Assembly: GCF_000384115.1 (NCBI RefSeq)
Contig: NZ_KB913029.1
Span: 2,951,057-3,015,056, forward strand
Length of the DNA: 64,000 nucleotides
Direction of reading: 5' to 3'
Source of the DNA: Sporichthya polymorpha DSM 43042
Lineage (GTDB): Bacteria > Actinomycetota > Actinomycetes > Sporichthyales > Sporichthyaceae
Below are positions 39,581 through 47,266 of the stretch, piece by piece. Each line of letters starts with the position of its first letter. The first letter of the stretch is position 1. Made by a program: the position numbers and the translations under genes. The notes under the pieces were generated by a model that made no database searches, was not told the origin of the DNA, and saw nothing but the letters and a program-made list of their open reading frames with translations.

Positions 39581-41287
39581 GTGGGGACTCCGACTTTCGG
39601 GCCGGCCGAGCGCGCGGCGGCCTGCTCGGCGCTGGCCGGACGGGAACTGGACCTGCTCGTCGTCGGGGCCGGCATCGTCGGCGCGGGGACGGCGCTGGAC
39701 GCGGTCACGCGCGGGCTCGACGTCGGGCTCGTCGACGTGCGCGACTTCGGTGCCGGGACGTCGAGCCGTTCGAGCAAGCTGATCCACGGCGGGCTGCGCT
39801 ACCTGGAGATGCTCGACTTCCGCCTGGTGCGCGAGGCGCTGCTGGAGCGGTCGCTGCTGCTCACCGAGATCGCGCCGCACCTCGTGCGCCCGGTGCCGTT
39901 CCTGTACCCGCTGACGAAGCACTGGGAGCGGCCGTACGTCGGCGCGGGCATCGCGTTGTACGACACGCTGGCGGCCGTCGCCCCGGGGGAGACCGGCGTC
40001 CCGCGGCACCGTCACCTGACGCGGCGTCAGGCTCTGCGCGCGGCTCCGTCACTGCGGTCCGACGCGCTGGTCGGTGCCATCCAGTACTGGGACGCCCAGG
40101 TCGACGACGCCCGGTACGTCGTGAACCTCGTCCGGACCGCGGCCGCCTACGGCGCGCACTGCGCGTCACGGGTGCGGGTCGTCGGCTTCCTGCGCGAGGG
40201 GGAGCGGGTCGTCGGGGCCCGGGTGCGCGACACCGAGTCCGGGTTGGAGTGGAAGGTCCGCGCCAAGCAGGTCGTCAACGCCACCGGGGTCTGGACCGAC
40301 GAGACCCAGGCGATGGTCGGAGAGCGCGGGCAGTTCCACGTCCGCGCGTCCAAGGGCGTTCACCTCGTGGTGCCGCGGGACCGCATCCACTCCTCGACCG
40401 GGATCATCGCCCGCACCGCGAACAGCGTCCTGTTCATCATTCCGTGGAAGCGGCACTGGATCATCGGGACGACCGACACCGACTGGGCCCTCGACAAGGC
40501 CCACCCGGCCGCCAGTCGCGGCGACATCGACTACCTGCTCGCCGAGGCCAACAAGTGGCTGACGACGCCCTTGCAGCGCGCCGACGTCCAGGGTGTCTAC
40601 GCCGGGCTGCGGCCGCTGCTGTCGGGGGAGTCGGAGAACACCTCCGCGCTGTCGCGGGAGCACGTCGTCGCGCACCCGGTGCCGGGCCTGGTCGTCGTCG
40701 CCGGCGGCAAGTACACGACCTACCGGGTGATGGCCCGCGACGCCGTCGACGCCGCGGTGCACGCCCTCGACGAGCGCGTGCCGCCGTCGTGCACCGAGCG
40801 GATCCCGCTGCTCGGGGCCGCGGGCTACCAGGCGGCGTGGAACTCCCGCGAGCGCATCGCGACCGCGGCGGGCCTGCACGTGGCCCGCGTCGAGCACCTG
40901 CTGCGCCGCTACGGCTCCGACGTTCTGTCGGTCCTCGCGCTCGCCGACGCCGATCCGTCGCTGGCTGAACCGATCGGCGGTGCCGACGAGCACCTGCGCG
41001 CCGAGGTCGTCCACGCCGTCCGCTACGAGGGGGCGCGTCACCTCGACGACGTCCTCACCCGGCGGACGCGGATCTCCGTCGAGACCTTCGACCGCGGCCT
41101 GAGCGCCGCCGAGGAGTGTGCCGCCCTGATGGCGCCGGACCTCGGTTGGACCCCGGAACAGACCGCGGTCGAGGTCGCGTACTACGCCGCTCGGGTGGCC
41201 GCCGAGCGCGAGTCCCAGGACCAACCCGACGATCACACCGCCGACGCCGCCCGCATGGGTGCCCCGGACATCGTCCCGGTGCGCTGA
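39581..41287 (+). CDS. glpD: Glycerol-3-phosphate dehydrogenase (FAD, aerobic)
   Basis: GlpD oxidises glycerol-3-phosphate to dihydroxyacetone phosphate and passes electrons to quinone at the membrane. The FAD-binding motif LLVVGAGIVGAGTALDA lies at residues 25-41, followed by GTSSRSSKLIHGGLRYLE, VVNATGVWTDETQAM and the C-terminal domain with GGKYTTYRVMARDAVDAA. The GTG at 39581 gives 568 residues and fits the -10 element in front of it. The frame remains open upstream to 39413 but that part would overlap the divergent gene. Confidence 0.95.
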   Translation: MGTPTFGPAERAAACSALAGRELDLLVVGAGIVGAGTALDAVTRGLDVGLVDVRDFGAGTSSRSSKLIHGGLRYLEMLDFRLVREALLERSLLLTEIAPHLVRPVPFLYPLTKHWERPYVGAGIALYDTLAAVAPGETGVPRHRHLTRRQALRAAPSLRSDALVGAIQYWDAQVDDARYVVNLVRTAAAYGAHCASRVRVVGFLREGERVVGARVRDTESGLEWKVRAKQVVNATGVWTDETQAMVGERGQFHVRASKGVHLVVPRDRIHSSTGIIARTANSVLFIIPWKRHWIIGTTDTDWALDKAHPAASRGDIDYLLAEANKWLTTPLQRADVQGVYAGLRPLLSGESENTSALSREHVVAHPVPGLVVVAGGKYTTYRVMARDAVDAAVHALDERVPPSCTERIPLLGAAGYQAAWNSRERIATAAGLHVARVEHLLRRYGSDVLSVLALADADPSLAEPIGGADEHLRAEVVHAVRYEGARHLDDVLTRRTRISVETFDRGLSAAEECAALMAPDLGWTPEQTAVEVAYYAARVAAERESQDQPDDHTADAARMGAPDIVPVR

Positions 41288-41297
41288 CCCCGGACGC

Positions 41298-41357
41298 ACT
41301 TCTGCGGCGCGGCGCGCCCATCCGGAGGACGGGAAGGGCGCGCCACGCCGCAGAAGT
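41298..41357. terminator. Bidirectional terminator between glpD and the SRPBCC gene
   Basis: Arms 41298-41319 (starting ACTTCTGCGGCG) and 41336-41357 (ending CGCCGCAGAAGT) pair at 21 of 22 positions, with a 16-base loop. It sits 10 bases after glpD and just before the end of the convergent gene, so it can serve both transcripts. Confidence 0.85.
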
Positions 41358-41363
41358 TGGGCC

Positions 41364-41876
41364 TCACATGCGGGAGCCGGTCTCCAGCAGCGACTTGAGG
41401 TCGGAGAGGACCCAGGGCCAGCCGCCGCCGCCCTGGTCCGGCGGGGCCTCGTTCAGGCCGCTCACCATGCGCAGCGTGGCCGGGTGGGCCGGGCACTCGT
41501 GGATCAGCGTGAGCGAGCAGTACCCCGCCGAGAGCTGCTCGATCTCGTAGGTGAGGGTCGTGAAGCCCTCGTCGAGGGTCGTGGAGTCCATGATCATGCG
41601 CCAGCTCTGCTTGAGCAGCGTGTACGGGTTGGCCTCGATCACCTCGCCGTCGACGATGACGTCGGGGATCGCGAAGCCCATCTCCTTGCCGGCGGCGAGC
41701 ATCTCCTCGTCGGGCCGGACGGAGTAGGCGCCGCCGGGCTGAAGGTCGTAGCTGACGTAACCCCCGTAGCCGTACTTGACGCTCCACTCGGGGTCGGTGA
41801 TCGCGGTCCAGATCGCTTCCGGGGTCGCGCGGATGTAGACCTTGAAGACGCCGGTCGTCTCGGTCGCAGTGGTCAT
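41364..41876 (-). CDS. SRPBCC-domain protein (AHSA1-like)
   Basis: The protein (170 residues) has the START/AHSA1-like fold: FKVYIRATPEAIWTAITDPE at the N-terminus, LQPGGAYSVRPDEEM, and a C-terminal helix with GGWPWVLSDLKSLLETG. Members bind small hydrophobic ligands. Many are encoded directly behind an ArsR regulator with unknown ligand. Here the ATG overlaps the arsR stop (ATGA), so the two are co-translated. Function beyond ligand binding cannot be stated. Confidence 0.88.
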   Translation of the reverse strand: MTTATETTGVFKVYIRATPEAIWTAITDPEWSVKYGYGGYVSYDLQPGGAYSVRPDEEMLAAGKEMGFAIPDVIVDGEVIEANPYTLLKQSWRMIMDSTTLDEGFTTLTYEIEQLSAGYCSLTLIHECPAHPATLRMVSGLNEAPPDQGGGGWPWVLSDLKSLLETGSRM

Positions 41877-42199
41877 GTGGGTCGCTCCAGTGAGGTCTTG
41901 AGGTCGAGGAGCGCGGTCACGCTCTGCTTGGTGAACTTGTCGATCCAGCGGTCGTGGATCTGACGGATCGGCACCGGGTTGAGGAAGTGCAGCTTTTCCC
42001 GGCCGGAGCGCCGCGTCACCACGAGGTTGGCGTCCTCGAGCACCTTGAGGTGCTTCATGACGCCGAAGCGCGTCATCTCCAACTCGGACTCCAGCTCCGT
42101 GAGCGTGCGGCCGTCGCGCGCGAAGAGGAGGTCGAGCAGGAATCGCCGGGTCGGGTCGGCCAGCGCCTTGAAGACGCTGCCCAACTCGTCGTCGGCCAT
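41873..42199 (-). CDS. ArsR family transcriptional regulator
   Basis: The protein (108 residues) is a winged helix-turn-helix regulator: ELGSVFKALADPTRRFLLDL, LTELESELEMTRFGVMKHLK, then the wing LVVTRRSGREKLHFLNPVPI. It has no cysteine pair for metal sensing, so it belongs to the ArsR group that pairs with SRPBCC proteins and may respond to an organic ligand. The ATG at 42199 follows a -10 element with no leader. It is divergent from the encapsulin operon. Confidence 0.9.
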   Translation of the reverse strand: MADDELGSVFKALADPTRRFLLDLLFARDGRTLTELESELEMTRFGVMKHLKVLEDANLVVTRRSGREKLHFLNPVPIRQIHDRWIDKFTKQSVTALLDLKTSLERPT

Positions 42200-42205
42200 G
42201 GCTCG

Positions 42206-42211
42206 AAGATA
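42206..42211 (-). promoter_or_regulatory. -10 element of a probable leaderless arsR transcript
   Basis: On the minus strand TATCTT ends 6 bases before the arsR ATG. It lies directly beside the inverted repeat at 42213-42228, a layout expected for autorepression. Confidence 0.45.
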
Positions 42212-42212
42212 G

Positions 42213-42228
42213 GTAACCAAAAGGTCAC
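42213..42228. promoter_or_regulatory. Candidate ArsR operator
   Basis: GTAACC (42213-42218), AAAA and GGTCAC (42223-42228) form an inverted repeat with one mismatch, in an AT-richer patch of an otherwise GC-rich region. It is upstream of the arsR -10 element and faces the encapsulin operon about 125 bases away. Confidence 0.5.
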
Positions 42229-42282
42229 ATGTCAACGGGATCGCGGCGGCGGAGTTCACGCAGTCGTTTCCGTGCGGCTCTT

Positions 42283-42312
42283 TTGTCCGGACCTGATGCG
42301 GGTGAATGATCT
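42283..42312 (+). promoter_or_regulatory. Candidate promoter of the encapsulin operon
   Basis: TTGTCC (42283-42288) and TGATCT (42307-42312) are 18 bases apart. They lie about 40 bases before the encapsulin start, which has a clear AGGAG site at 42341-42345. The -10 match is modest. Confidence 0.35.
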
Positions 42313-42352
42313 TGGGGCGCACCGAACCCGAGTCGAGATCAGGAGCCTGCCG

Positions 42353-43291
42353 ATGACCGCGGTGTCCGAACCCCGCGCCCTTTCCGACTCCGCCGCTCGG
42401 CAGCTCGCGAATGCGACCAAGACGCCGGCGCAGATGGACCTCATCACGCCGCGGTGGCTCGTCCACCTGCTGCAGTGGGTCCCGGTCGAGGCGGGCATCT
42501 ACCGACTCAACCGCGTCCGGAACACCGACGAGACCGTCAACGTCGCCTGCCCCGGACGTGACGAGTCGGAGCTTCCGCAGTCGTTCGTCGACTACGACGA
42601 GAACGCGCGGGAGTACTTCCTCAACTCGGTCGCGACCGTGCTGGACGTCCACACGCGCGTCTCCGACCTGTACTCGAGCCCGTACGACCAGATCGCCGAG
42701 CAGCTCCGCCTCACCATCGAGGCCATCAAGGAGCGCCAGGAGGGCGAGCTGATCAACAACCCGGACTACGGGTTGCTCACCAACTGTGCGCCGCACCAGC
42801 GGATCACCTCGCGGAACGGGACGCCGACCCCCGACGACCTCGACGAGCTGCTCGTCAAGGTCTGGAAGGAGCCGTCGTTCTTCCTCGCGCATCCGCGGAC
42901 GATCGCGGCCTTCGGGCGTGAGTGCACCCGGCGCGGGACGAACTCGCCGACGATCTCGATGTTCGGCTCGCAGTTCCTGACGTGGCGCGGCCTGCCGCTC
43001 GTGCCGTCGGACAAGGTGCCGATCGCGGCCGACGGCACGAGCTCGATCCTGCTGCTCCGAGTGGGTGAGCGGCGCCAGGGCGTCGTCGGGCTGTATCAGC
43101 CAGGCCTCACCGGCGAACAGAGCCCGGGCCTGTCGGTGCGATTCATGGGCATCACCCGTGACGCGATCGCCTCGTACCTGATCTCGCTGTACTGCTCGCT
43201 CGCGGTTCTGACCGAGAGCGCGCTCGGCGTGCTCGACGGCGTCGCGGTCGACAAGTACCACGCGTACGACGACAAGTACGCCAAGAAGTGA
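42353..43291 (+). CDS. Family 2A encapsulin nanocompartment shell protein
   Basis: The protein (312 residues) matches the shell proteins of family 2 encapsulins, HK97-fold proteins that self-assemble into hollow shells; older names are SrpI and major membrane protein I. Recognisable segments are DSAARQLANATKTPAQMDLI, TPRWLVHLLQWVPVEAGIYR, HTRVSDLYSSPYDQIAEQL, LTIEAIKERQEGELINNPDY, GSQFLTWRGLPLVPSDKVPI and GLSVRFMGITRDAIASYL. There is no inserted cyclic-nucleotide-binding domain, which places it in type 2A and not 2B. The ATG at 42353 has AGGAG 7 bases upstream. Its stop overlaps the cysteine desulfurase start (GTGA), the typical cargo gene. Confidence 0.95.
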   Translation: MTAVSEPRALSDSAARQLANATKTPAQMDLITPRWLVHLLQWVPVEAGIYRLNRVRNTDETVNVACPGRDESELPQSFVDYDENAREYFLNSVATVLDVHTRVSDLYSSPYDQIAEQLRLTIEAIKERQEGELINNPDYGLLTNCAPHQRITSRNGTPTPDDLDELLVKVWKEPSFFLAHPRTIAAFGRECTRRGTNSPTISMFGSQFLTWRGLPLVPSDKVPIAADGTSSILLLRVGERRQGVVGLYQPGLTGEQSPGLSVRFMGITRDAIASYLISLYCSLAVLTESALGVLDGVAVDKYHAYDDKYAKK

Positions 43292-45456
43292 CCGCCGGTC
43301 TGGGGGATCTCCCCGGTCCCGTGCCGGCCGGCCTGCCCGACGAGGCGACGCTGACCCGGATGGCCGCCGAGTTCTTTGGTGCACTCGGCGGCACCGCCGG
43401 AGCGCCCGGTGCGCCGGACGGCCTCCTGGCTGAGGCTCCGTCAGAAGTCAACGCCCTCGGGCCGACCCCGGCCGCGTTGGACACCCCGAGCGCGGCCGGG
43501 CTGCCCAGCCCGCCGCGCCTGGACCCGCCGGGTGCGGGTGGTGCCTCGACGACCGGCGCCGCGCAGTACGCGTCGGTCCCGCTCGCGCACGGGGAGTACA
43601 CCCCGCCGTGGCTGTCGCCGGTCCCGCCGCCCGTCGAGGCGGTCCCCGTCGGTGGTCCGGCGTTACCGGGCAGTGCGATGGCGTCCGTCCCGCCGGCGGC
43701 GACGAAGCCCGGCACCACGGGCGGTTCGACGACCGGTGGGACGCAGTACGCCGACTCCGCGGTGCACCGCCAGGGCAACCCGTTCGGGGACACCGACGTG
43801 GAGGTCCCAGGCCTGCCGGACGTCCCGAGCCTCGCGGCCCTCGCCGCTCGGGCGCTCGGGCAGCCGGCCCCGGCCCCGGCGTCGGAAGCCCAGCCGCAGA
43901 CCCCGGCCGCGCCGGGCTCGGCGGACTTCCCGGCCCCCGAGCTCTCCGACGGGCGCGCCCCGAACTCGCGCGCCGGGGACGGGCGTCCGCACGCCCTCGA
44001 GCCGGCTCCCGAGTTCGCCTCGCCGTTCGGCGCGACGAACGTCGTCGTGCCTTCCTTGCCGGAGATTCCCGCGCCGTCGACGCCGTACTCGTTCCTGGGC
44101 GAGGCCTCGGGTTATCCGTCGGCAGCCGGTGCGCCGCTCGCGTACACCGCGCCCCGGGCCGAGGGTGGTCGGCCGGTCCCGCACCCCGGCCACGGCGAGT
44201 TCGACGTCGAGGCGGTCCGGCGGGACTTCCCGATCCTGTCCGAGACCGTGAACGGCCGGCCGTTGGTCTGGTTCGACAACGCGGCGACGACGCAGAAGCC
44301 GCAGGCGGTCATCGACCGGCTCGCGTACTTCTACGCGCACGAGAACTCGAACATCCACCGGGCGGCGCACGAGCTCGCGGCGCGGTCGACCGATGCGTAC
44401 GAGGGCGCGCGCGACAAGGTGGCCCGGTTCCTCGGGGCCTCCTCGAGCGACGAGATCGTGTTCGTCCGCGGGGCGACCGAGGCCATCAACCTGGTCGCGG
44501 CGGCCTGGGGCCGCAGGCACGTCGGCGCCGGGGACGAGATCGTGATCTCCCACCTGGAGCACCACGCGAACATCGTCCCGTGGCAGGAGCTGGTCAAGCA
44601 GACCGGCGCCGTGCTGAAGGTGATCCCGGTCGACTCCGCCGGCCAGATTCTGATGGACCGTTACACCGATCTGCTCTCGGACCGGACCAAGCTCGTCGCG
44701 ATCACGCAGGTCTCGAACGCGCTGGGCACCGTGGTCCCCGTCAAGGAGGTCGCGGAACTCGCCCACCGCGCGGGAGCCAAGGTGCTCGTCGACGGTGCGC
44801 AGTCGGTGCCGCATCTGCGGGTGAACGTTCAGGACCTCGGCGCGGACTTCTTCGCGTTCTCGGGCCACAAGATCTTCGCCCCGACCGGCGTCGGCGCGCT
44901 CTACGTCCGTGACGACGTCGCGGAGGAGATGGGTGCGTACCAGACCGGCGGCAACATGATCCGCGACGTCACGCTCGAGCGGTCGCTGTTCCACCACGCC
45001 CCGATGAAGTTCGAGGCCGGCACCGGCACGATCGCCGACGCGGTCGGGCTCGGTGCGGCGCTGGACTACCTGGAGCGCATCGGGTTCGAGAACGCCGCGT
45101 CCTACGAGCACTCGCTGCTCGAGTACGGCCTGCGGCTGCTCAAGGACGTCCCCGGGCTGACTCTGATCGGGACGGCGCCGCACAAGGCGAGCGTGATGTC
45201 GTTCGTACTCGACGGTTACACCCCGGAGCAGGTCGGTTCCGCCCTGAACGCCGAGGGCATCGCGGTGCGGTCGGGCCACCACTGCGCGCAGCCGATCCTG
45301 CGTCGGTACGGCCTGGAGGCGACGGTCCGGCCGTCGCTCGCGTTCTACAACACGTGCGCCGAGATCGATCACCTGGTGACGGTCCTGCACCGGCTCGCCG
45401 CCGACGGCGGCGGCGCGTCCCGCCGCGGTCAGGCGACGACCGACCCGGCGCCCTGA
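43288..45456 (+). CDS. SufS-type cysteine desulfurase with disordered encapsulin-targeting N-terminus
   Basis: The enzyme takes sulfur from cysteine as a persulfide and releases alanine. The catalytic domain starts at about residue 304 (FDVEAVRRDFPILSETVNGR) and is complete: PLP lysine K528 in FSGHKIFAPTG, active cysteine C666 in RSGHHCAQPILRRYG. Residues 1-300 are rich in Pro, Gly and Ala. They include a short helix (LPDEATLTRMAAEFFGAL, 16-33), the repeats STTGAAQYA (87-95) / STTGGTQYA (147-155), and PFGDTDVEVPGLPDVP (165-180) / PFGATNVVVPSLPEIP (246-261). In known family 2A systems this extension directs the enzyme into the shell. Start GTG overlaps the shell gene stop. Confidence 0.95.
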   Translation: MTAGLGDLPGPVPAGLPDEATLTRMAAEFFGALGGTAGAPGAPDGLLAEAPSEVNALGPTPAALDTPSAAGLPSPPRLDPPGAGGASTTGAAQYASVPLAHGEYTPPWLSPVPPPVEAVPVGGPALPGSAMASVPPAATKPGTTGGSTTGGTQYADSAVHRQGNPFGDTDVEVPGLPDVPSLAALAARALGQPAPAPASEAQPQTPAAPGSADFPAPELSDGRAPNSRAGDGRPHALEPAPEFASPFGATNVVVPSLPEIPAPSTPYSFLGEASGYPSAAGAPLAYTAPRAEGGRPVPHPGHGEFDVEAVRRDFPILSETVNGRPLVWFDNAATTQKPQAVIDRLAYFYAHENSNIHRAAHELAARSTDAYEGARDKVARFLGASSSDEIVFVRGATEAINLVAAAWGRRHVGAGDEIVISHLEHHANIVPWQELVKQTGAVLKVIPVDSAGQILMDRYTDLLSDRTKLVAITQVSNALGTVVPVKEVAELAHRAGAKVLVDGAQSVPHLRVNVQDLGADFFAFSGHKIFAPTGVGALYVRDDVAEEMGAYQTGGNMIRDVTLERSLFHHAPMKFEAGTGTIADAVGLGAALDYLERIGFENAASYEHSLLEYGLRLLKDVPGLTLIGTAPHKASVMSFVLDGYTPEQVGSALNAEGIAVRSGHHCAQPILRRYGLEATVRPSLAFYNTCAEIDHLVTVLHRLAADGGGASRRGQATTDPAP

Positions 45457-45484
45457 GCCGGCCGTCGCCCGGACCGCAAAGCAC

Positions 45485-45523
45485 GAGGTGCCCGCCCCCG
45501 GTTTGGACGGGGTCGGGCACCTC
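45485..45523 (+). terminator. Terminator of the encapsulin operon
   Basis: GAGGTGCCCG (45485-45494) pairs exactly with CGGGCACCTC (45514-45523), and CCCC/GGGG extends the stem inward. It begins 28 bases after the desulfurase stop. The following 220 bases up to the lipoprotein gene are GC-rich with several short stems. A TAGGCT hexamer at 45714-45719 may be the -10 box of the next operon. Confidence 0.75.
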
Positions 45524-45744
45524 CTTGCGGCGGCGGGCGCTCACCGAAGCGCCTGCGCGCGCGGAGCGCGCGGCGCGCGAGCTGCTCTCGCCGCCGGTCG
45601 CCGGGCGTCACCGTGAGGTGTCGCTGCCGGCGATCGTGATCAGTGCAACGAGCCAGGCGCGAAAAGGTCACGCCGGGCGATCTCCCGCGCGTGTCGCGCT
45701 CAGCTCGCCGACGTAGGCTCGGCCGCAGCCGAGAGGAGTGAGCG

Positions 45745-46350
45745 ATGGCCGGCAGGACGCGCACGGTGCGGTGGGCCGCACCGGCGATCGCGACGGCGCT
45801 GCTGCTGGCCGCGTGCGGGGACGACGCCGACGAGGCCAGCGACCGTACGTCCGGCATGCCCACGGCCGCGGCCATCGTCGACCCGGCGACCGGGCCGATG
45901 ACGACCGCGCCGGAAGCCGAGACCGGTTCCCGGACGAACACGGCGCTGCCTGCGGTCGACGTCGTGCGCGTGGCGCGCAACGAGAAGGTCGCACTGCGCA
46001 GCCTCGCCCCGGCCGGAAAGCCGATGCTGCTGTGGTTCTGGGCCCCGCACTGCACGTTCTGTCGCGGTGAGGCACCGGACCTGATCGCGTTCGAGCAGGA
46101 GTACGGCGACCGCATCACGGTGCTCGGCCTCGGGGCCCAGGACGACGTCGACCAGGCACGGGGCTTCCTCGCCGACACCGGCACCGAAGGCCTCGAGATG
46201 GTGTGGGACGCGAGCGGCAAGACCTGGCTGCACTACAAGGTGACGAACCAGCCGACCGTCCTCGTCGTCGACGCGCAGGGCAAGGTCAGCCGGAAGTGGT
46301 TCCGGGACTTCGACGCCGACGCCATTCTGCGCGCCGCCCGGCTCACCTGA
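45745..46350 (+). CDS. TlpA/ResA-like thioredoxin lipoprotein
   Basis: The protein (201 residues) starts with a lipoprotein signal peptide that ends in LLAAC (C24). After a 45-residue linker comes a thioredoxin fold with FWAPHCTFCRGEAPDL, whose C103-x2-C106 is the redox pair, and a cis-proline in NQPTVLVVDAQG. It would act as an extracytoplasmic thiol reductase, probably reduced by the CcdA-like membrane protein encoded 13 bases downstream. This pair often serves cytochrome c or other extracellular thiol maturation. Confidence 0.9.
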   Translation: MAGRTRTVRWAAPAIATALLLAACGDDADEASDRTSGMPTAAAIVDPATGPMTTAPEAETGSRTNTALPAVDVVRVARNEKVALRSLAPAGKPMLLWFWAPHCTFCRGEAPDLIAFEQEYGDRITVLGLGAQDDVDQARGFLADTGTEGLEMVWDASGKTWLHYKVTNQPTVLVVDAQGKVSRKWFRDFDADAILRAARLT

Positions 46351-46363
46351 GGGCCGGTCGGAC

Positions 46364-47245
46364 GTGCTCGACGCCCCGGTCGGGTTCGCCTTCAGCGCCG
46401 GTACCGTCGCGGCGTTCAACCCCTGCGGCTTCGCCCTGCTGCCGGCGTACCTGTCGGTGTTCCTCGCGGGGCCGGGTGACGCCGAGAACGCCGACGGGGC
46501 AAGGGAATCCGGCCGGCCCACGCTCGCCCGCGCGGCCGTCGTCGCGGCGGTGGTGGCGGCGGGTTTCGCGCTGGTGTTCGGGATCGCGGGACTGCTGATC
46601 TCGCAGACCGCGGTCACCGTCCAGCGGTGGACGCCGTGGCTGAGCGTCGGGATCGGGTTCGCGCTCGTGCCGGCCGGAATCGCGATGATGCGCGGCTGGA
46701 GCCCCAAGCTTCGCCTGCCCGCCGTGCGGGGCGTGCGCGCGGACGGCGGGATCCCCGCGATGTTCGCCTTCGGCGTCTCCTACGCCGTCGTCTCGCTCTC
46801 GTGCACGATCCCGGCGTTCCTGGTCTCGGTCGTCGGCACGTTCTCCGACGACGACCTCGTCGGCGGACTCGTCGTGTTCGGCGCCTACACGGCGGGTATG
46901 GCGTCGGTGCTCGTCGTGCTGACCGTCGTCGTCGCGCTCGCGCGACAGACGATGCTGGCGCGGATCCGCCGCGTCCTGCCGTACGTGAACCTCGCCGCCG
47001 GGGCGCTGGCGGTGCTCGCGGGGGCGTACGTCGCGTACTACGGCTGGTACGAGATCCGCATCGAGCAGGGTGCGGACCCGCCCGAGGGGCCCATCGCGCT
47101 GGTGGGGGACTGGTCGGGCTCGGTCACCACCTGGGTGTCCGACGCGGGGAACGCGGCGGTCCTGGCGGGCGCGGGTGTGGCGCTGGTCGCGGTGGTGGCC
47201 GTCGCGGTCCGCTCCCGGCGCGCTGTGGAAGGATCGCGTCAGTAG
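46364..47245 (+). CDS. CcdA-like thiol-disulfide electron transfer membrane protein
   Basis: The protein (293 residues) has six or more hydrophobic segments and two conserved cysteines, C21 in FNPCGFALLPAYLSVF and C147 in SLSCTIPAFLVSV, the redox pair by which CcdA/DsbD proteins pass electrons from cytoplasmic thioredoxin across the membrane. It is longer than minimal CcdA because of the C-terminal part with an extra hydrophobic segment. The GTG start follows the TlpA-like gene after 13 bases. No other cytochrome c maturation genes are in the window. Confidence 0.9.
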   Translation: MLDAPVGFAFSAGTVAAFNPCGFALLPAYLSVFLAGPGDAENADGARESGRPTLARAAVVAAVVAAGFALVFGIAGLLISQTAVTVQRWTPWLSVGIGFALVPAGIAMMRGWSPKLRLPAVRGVRADGGIPAMFAFGVSYAVVSLSCTIPAFLVSVVGTFSDDDLVGGLVVFGAYTAGMASVLVVLTVVVALARQTMLARIRRVLPYVNLAAGALAVLAGAYVAYYGWYEIRIEQGADPPEGPIALVGDWSGSVTTWVSDAGNAAVLAGAGVALVAVVAVAVRSRRAVEGSRQ

Positions 47246-47266
47246 TTTCGTGGGAGGACCGGGGTT

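Noticed and set aside
40166-41299. A 377-codon open frame antisense to glpD
   Set aside because: It mirrors the codon structure of glpD and has no recognisable domain.
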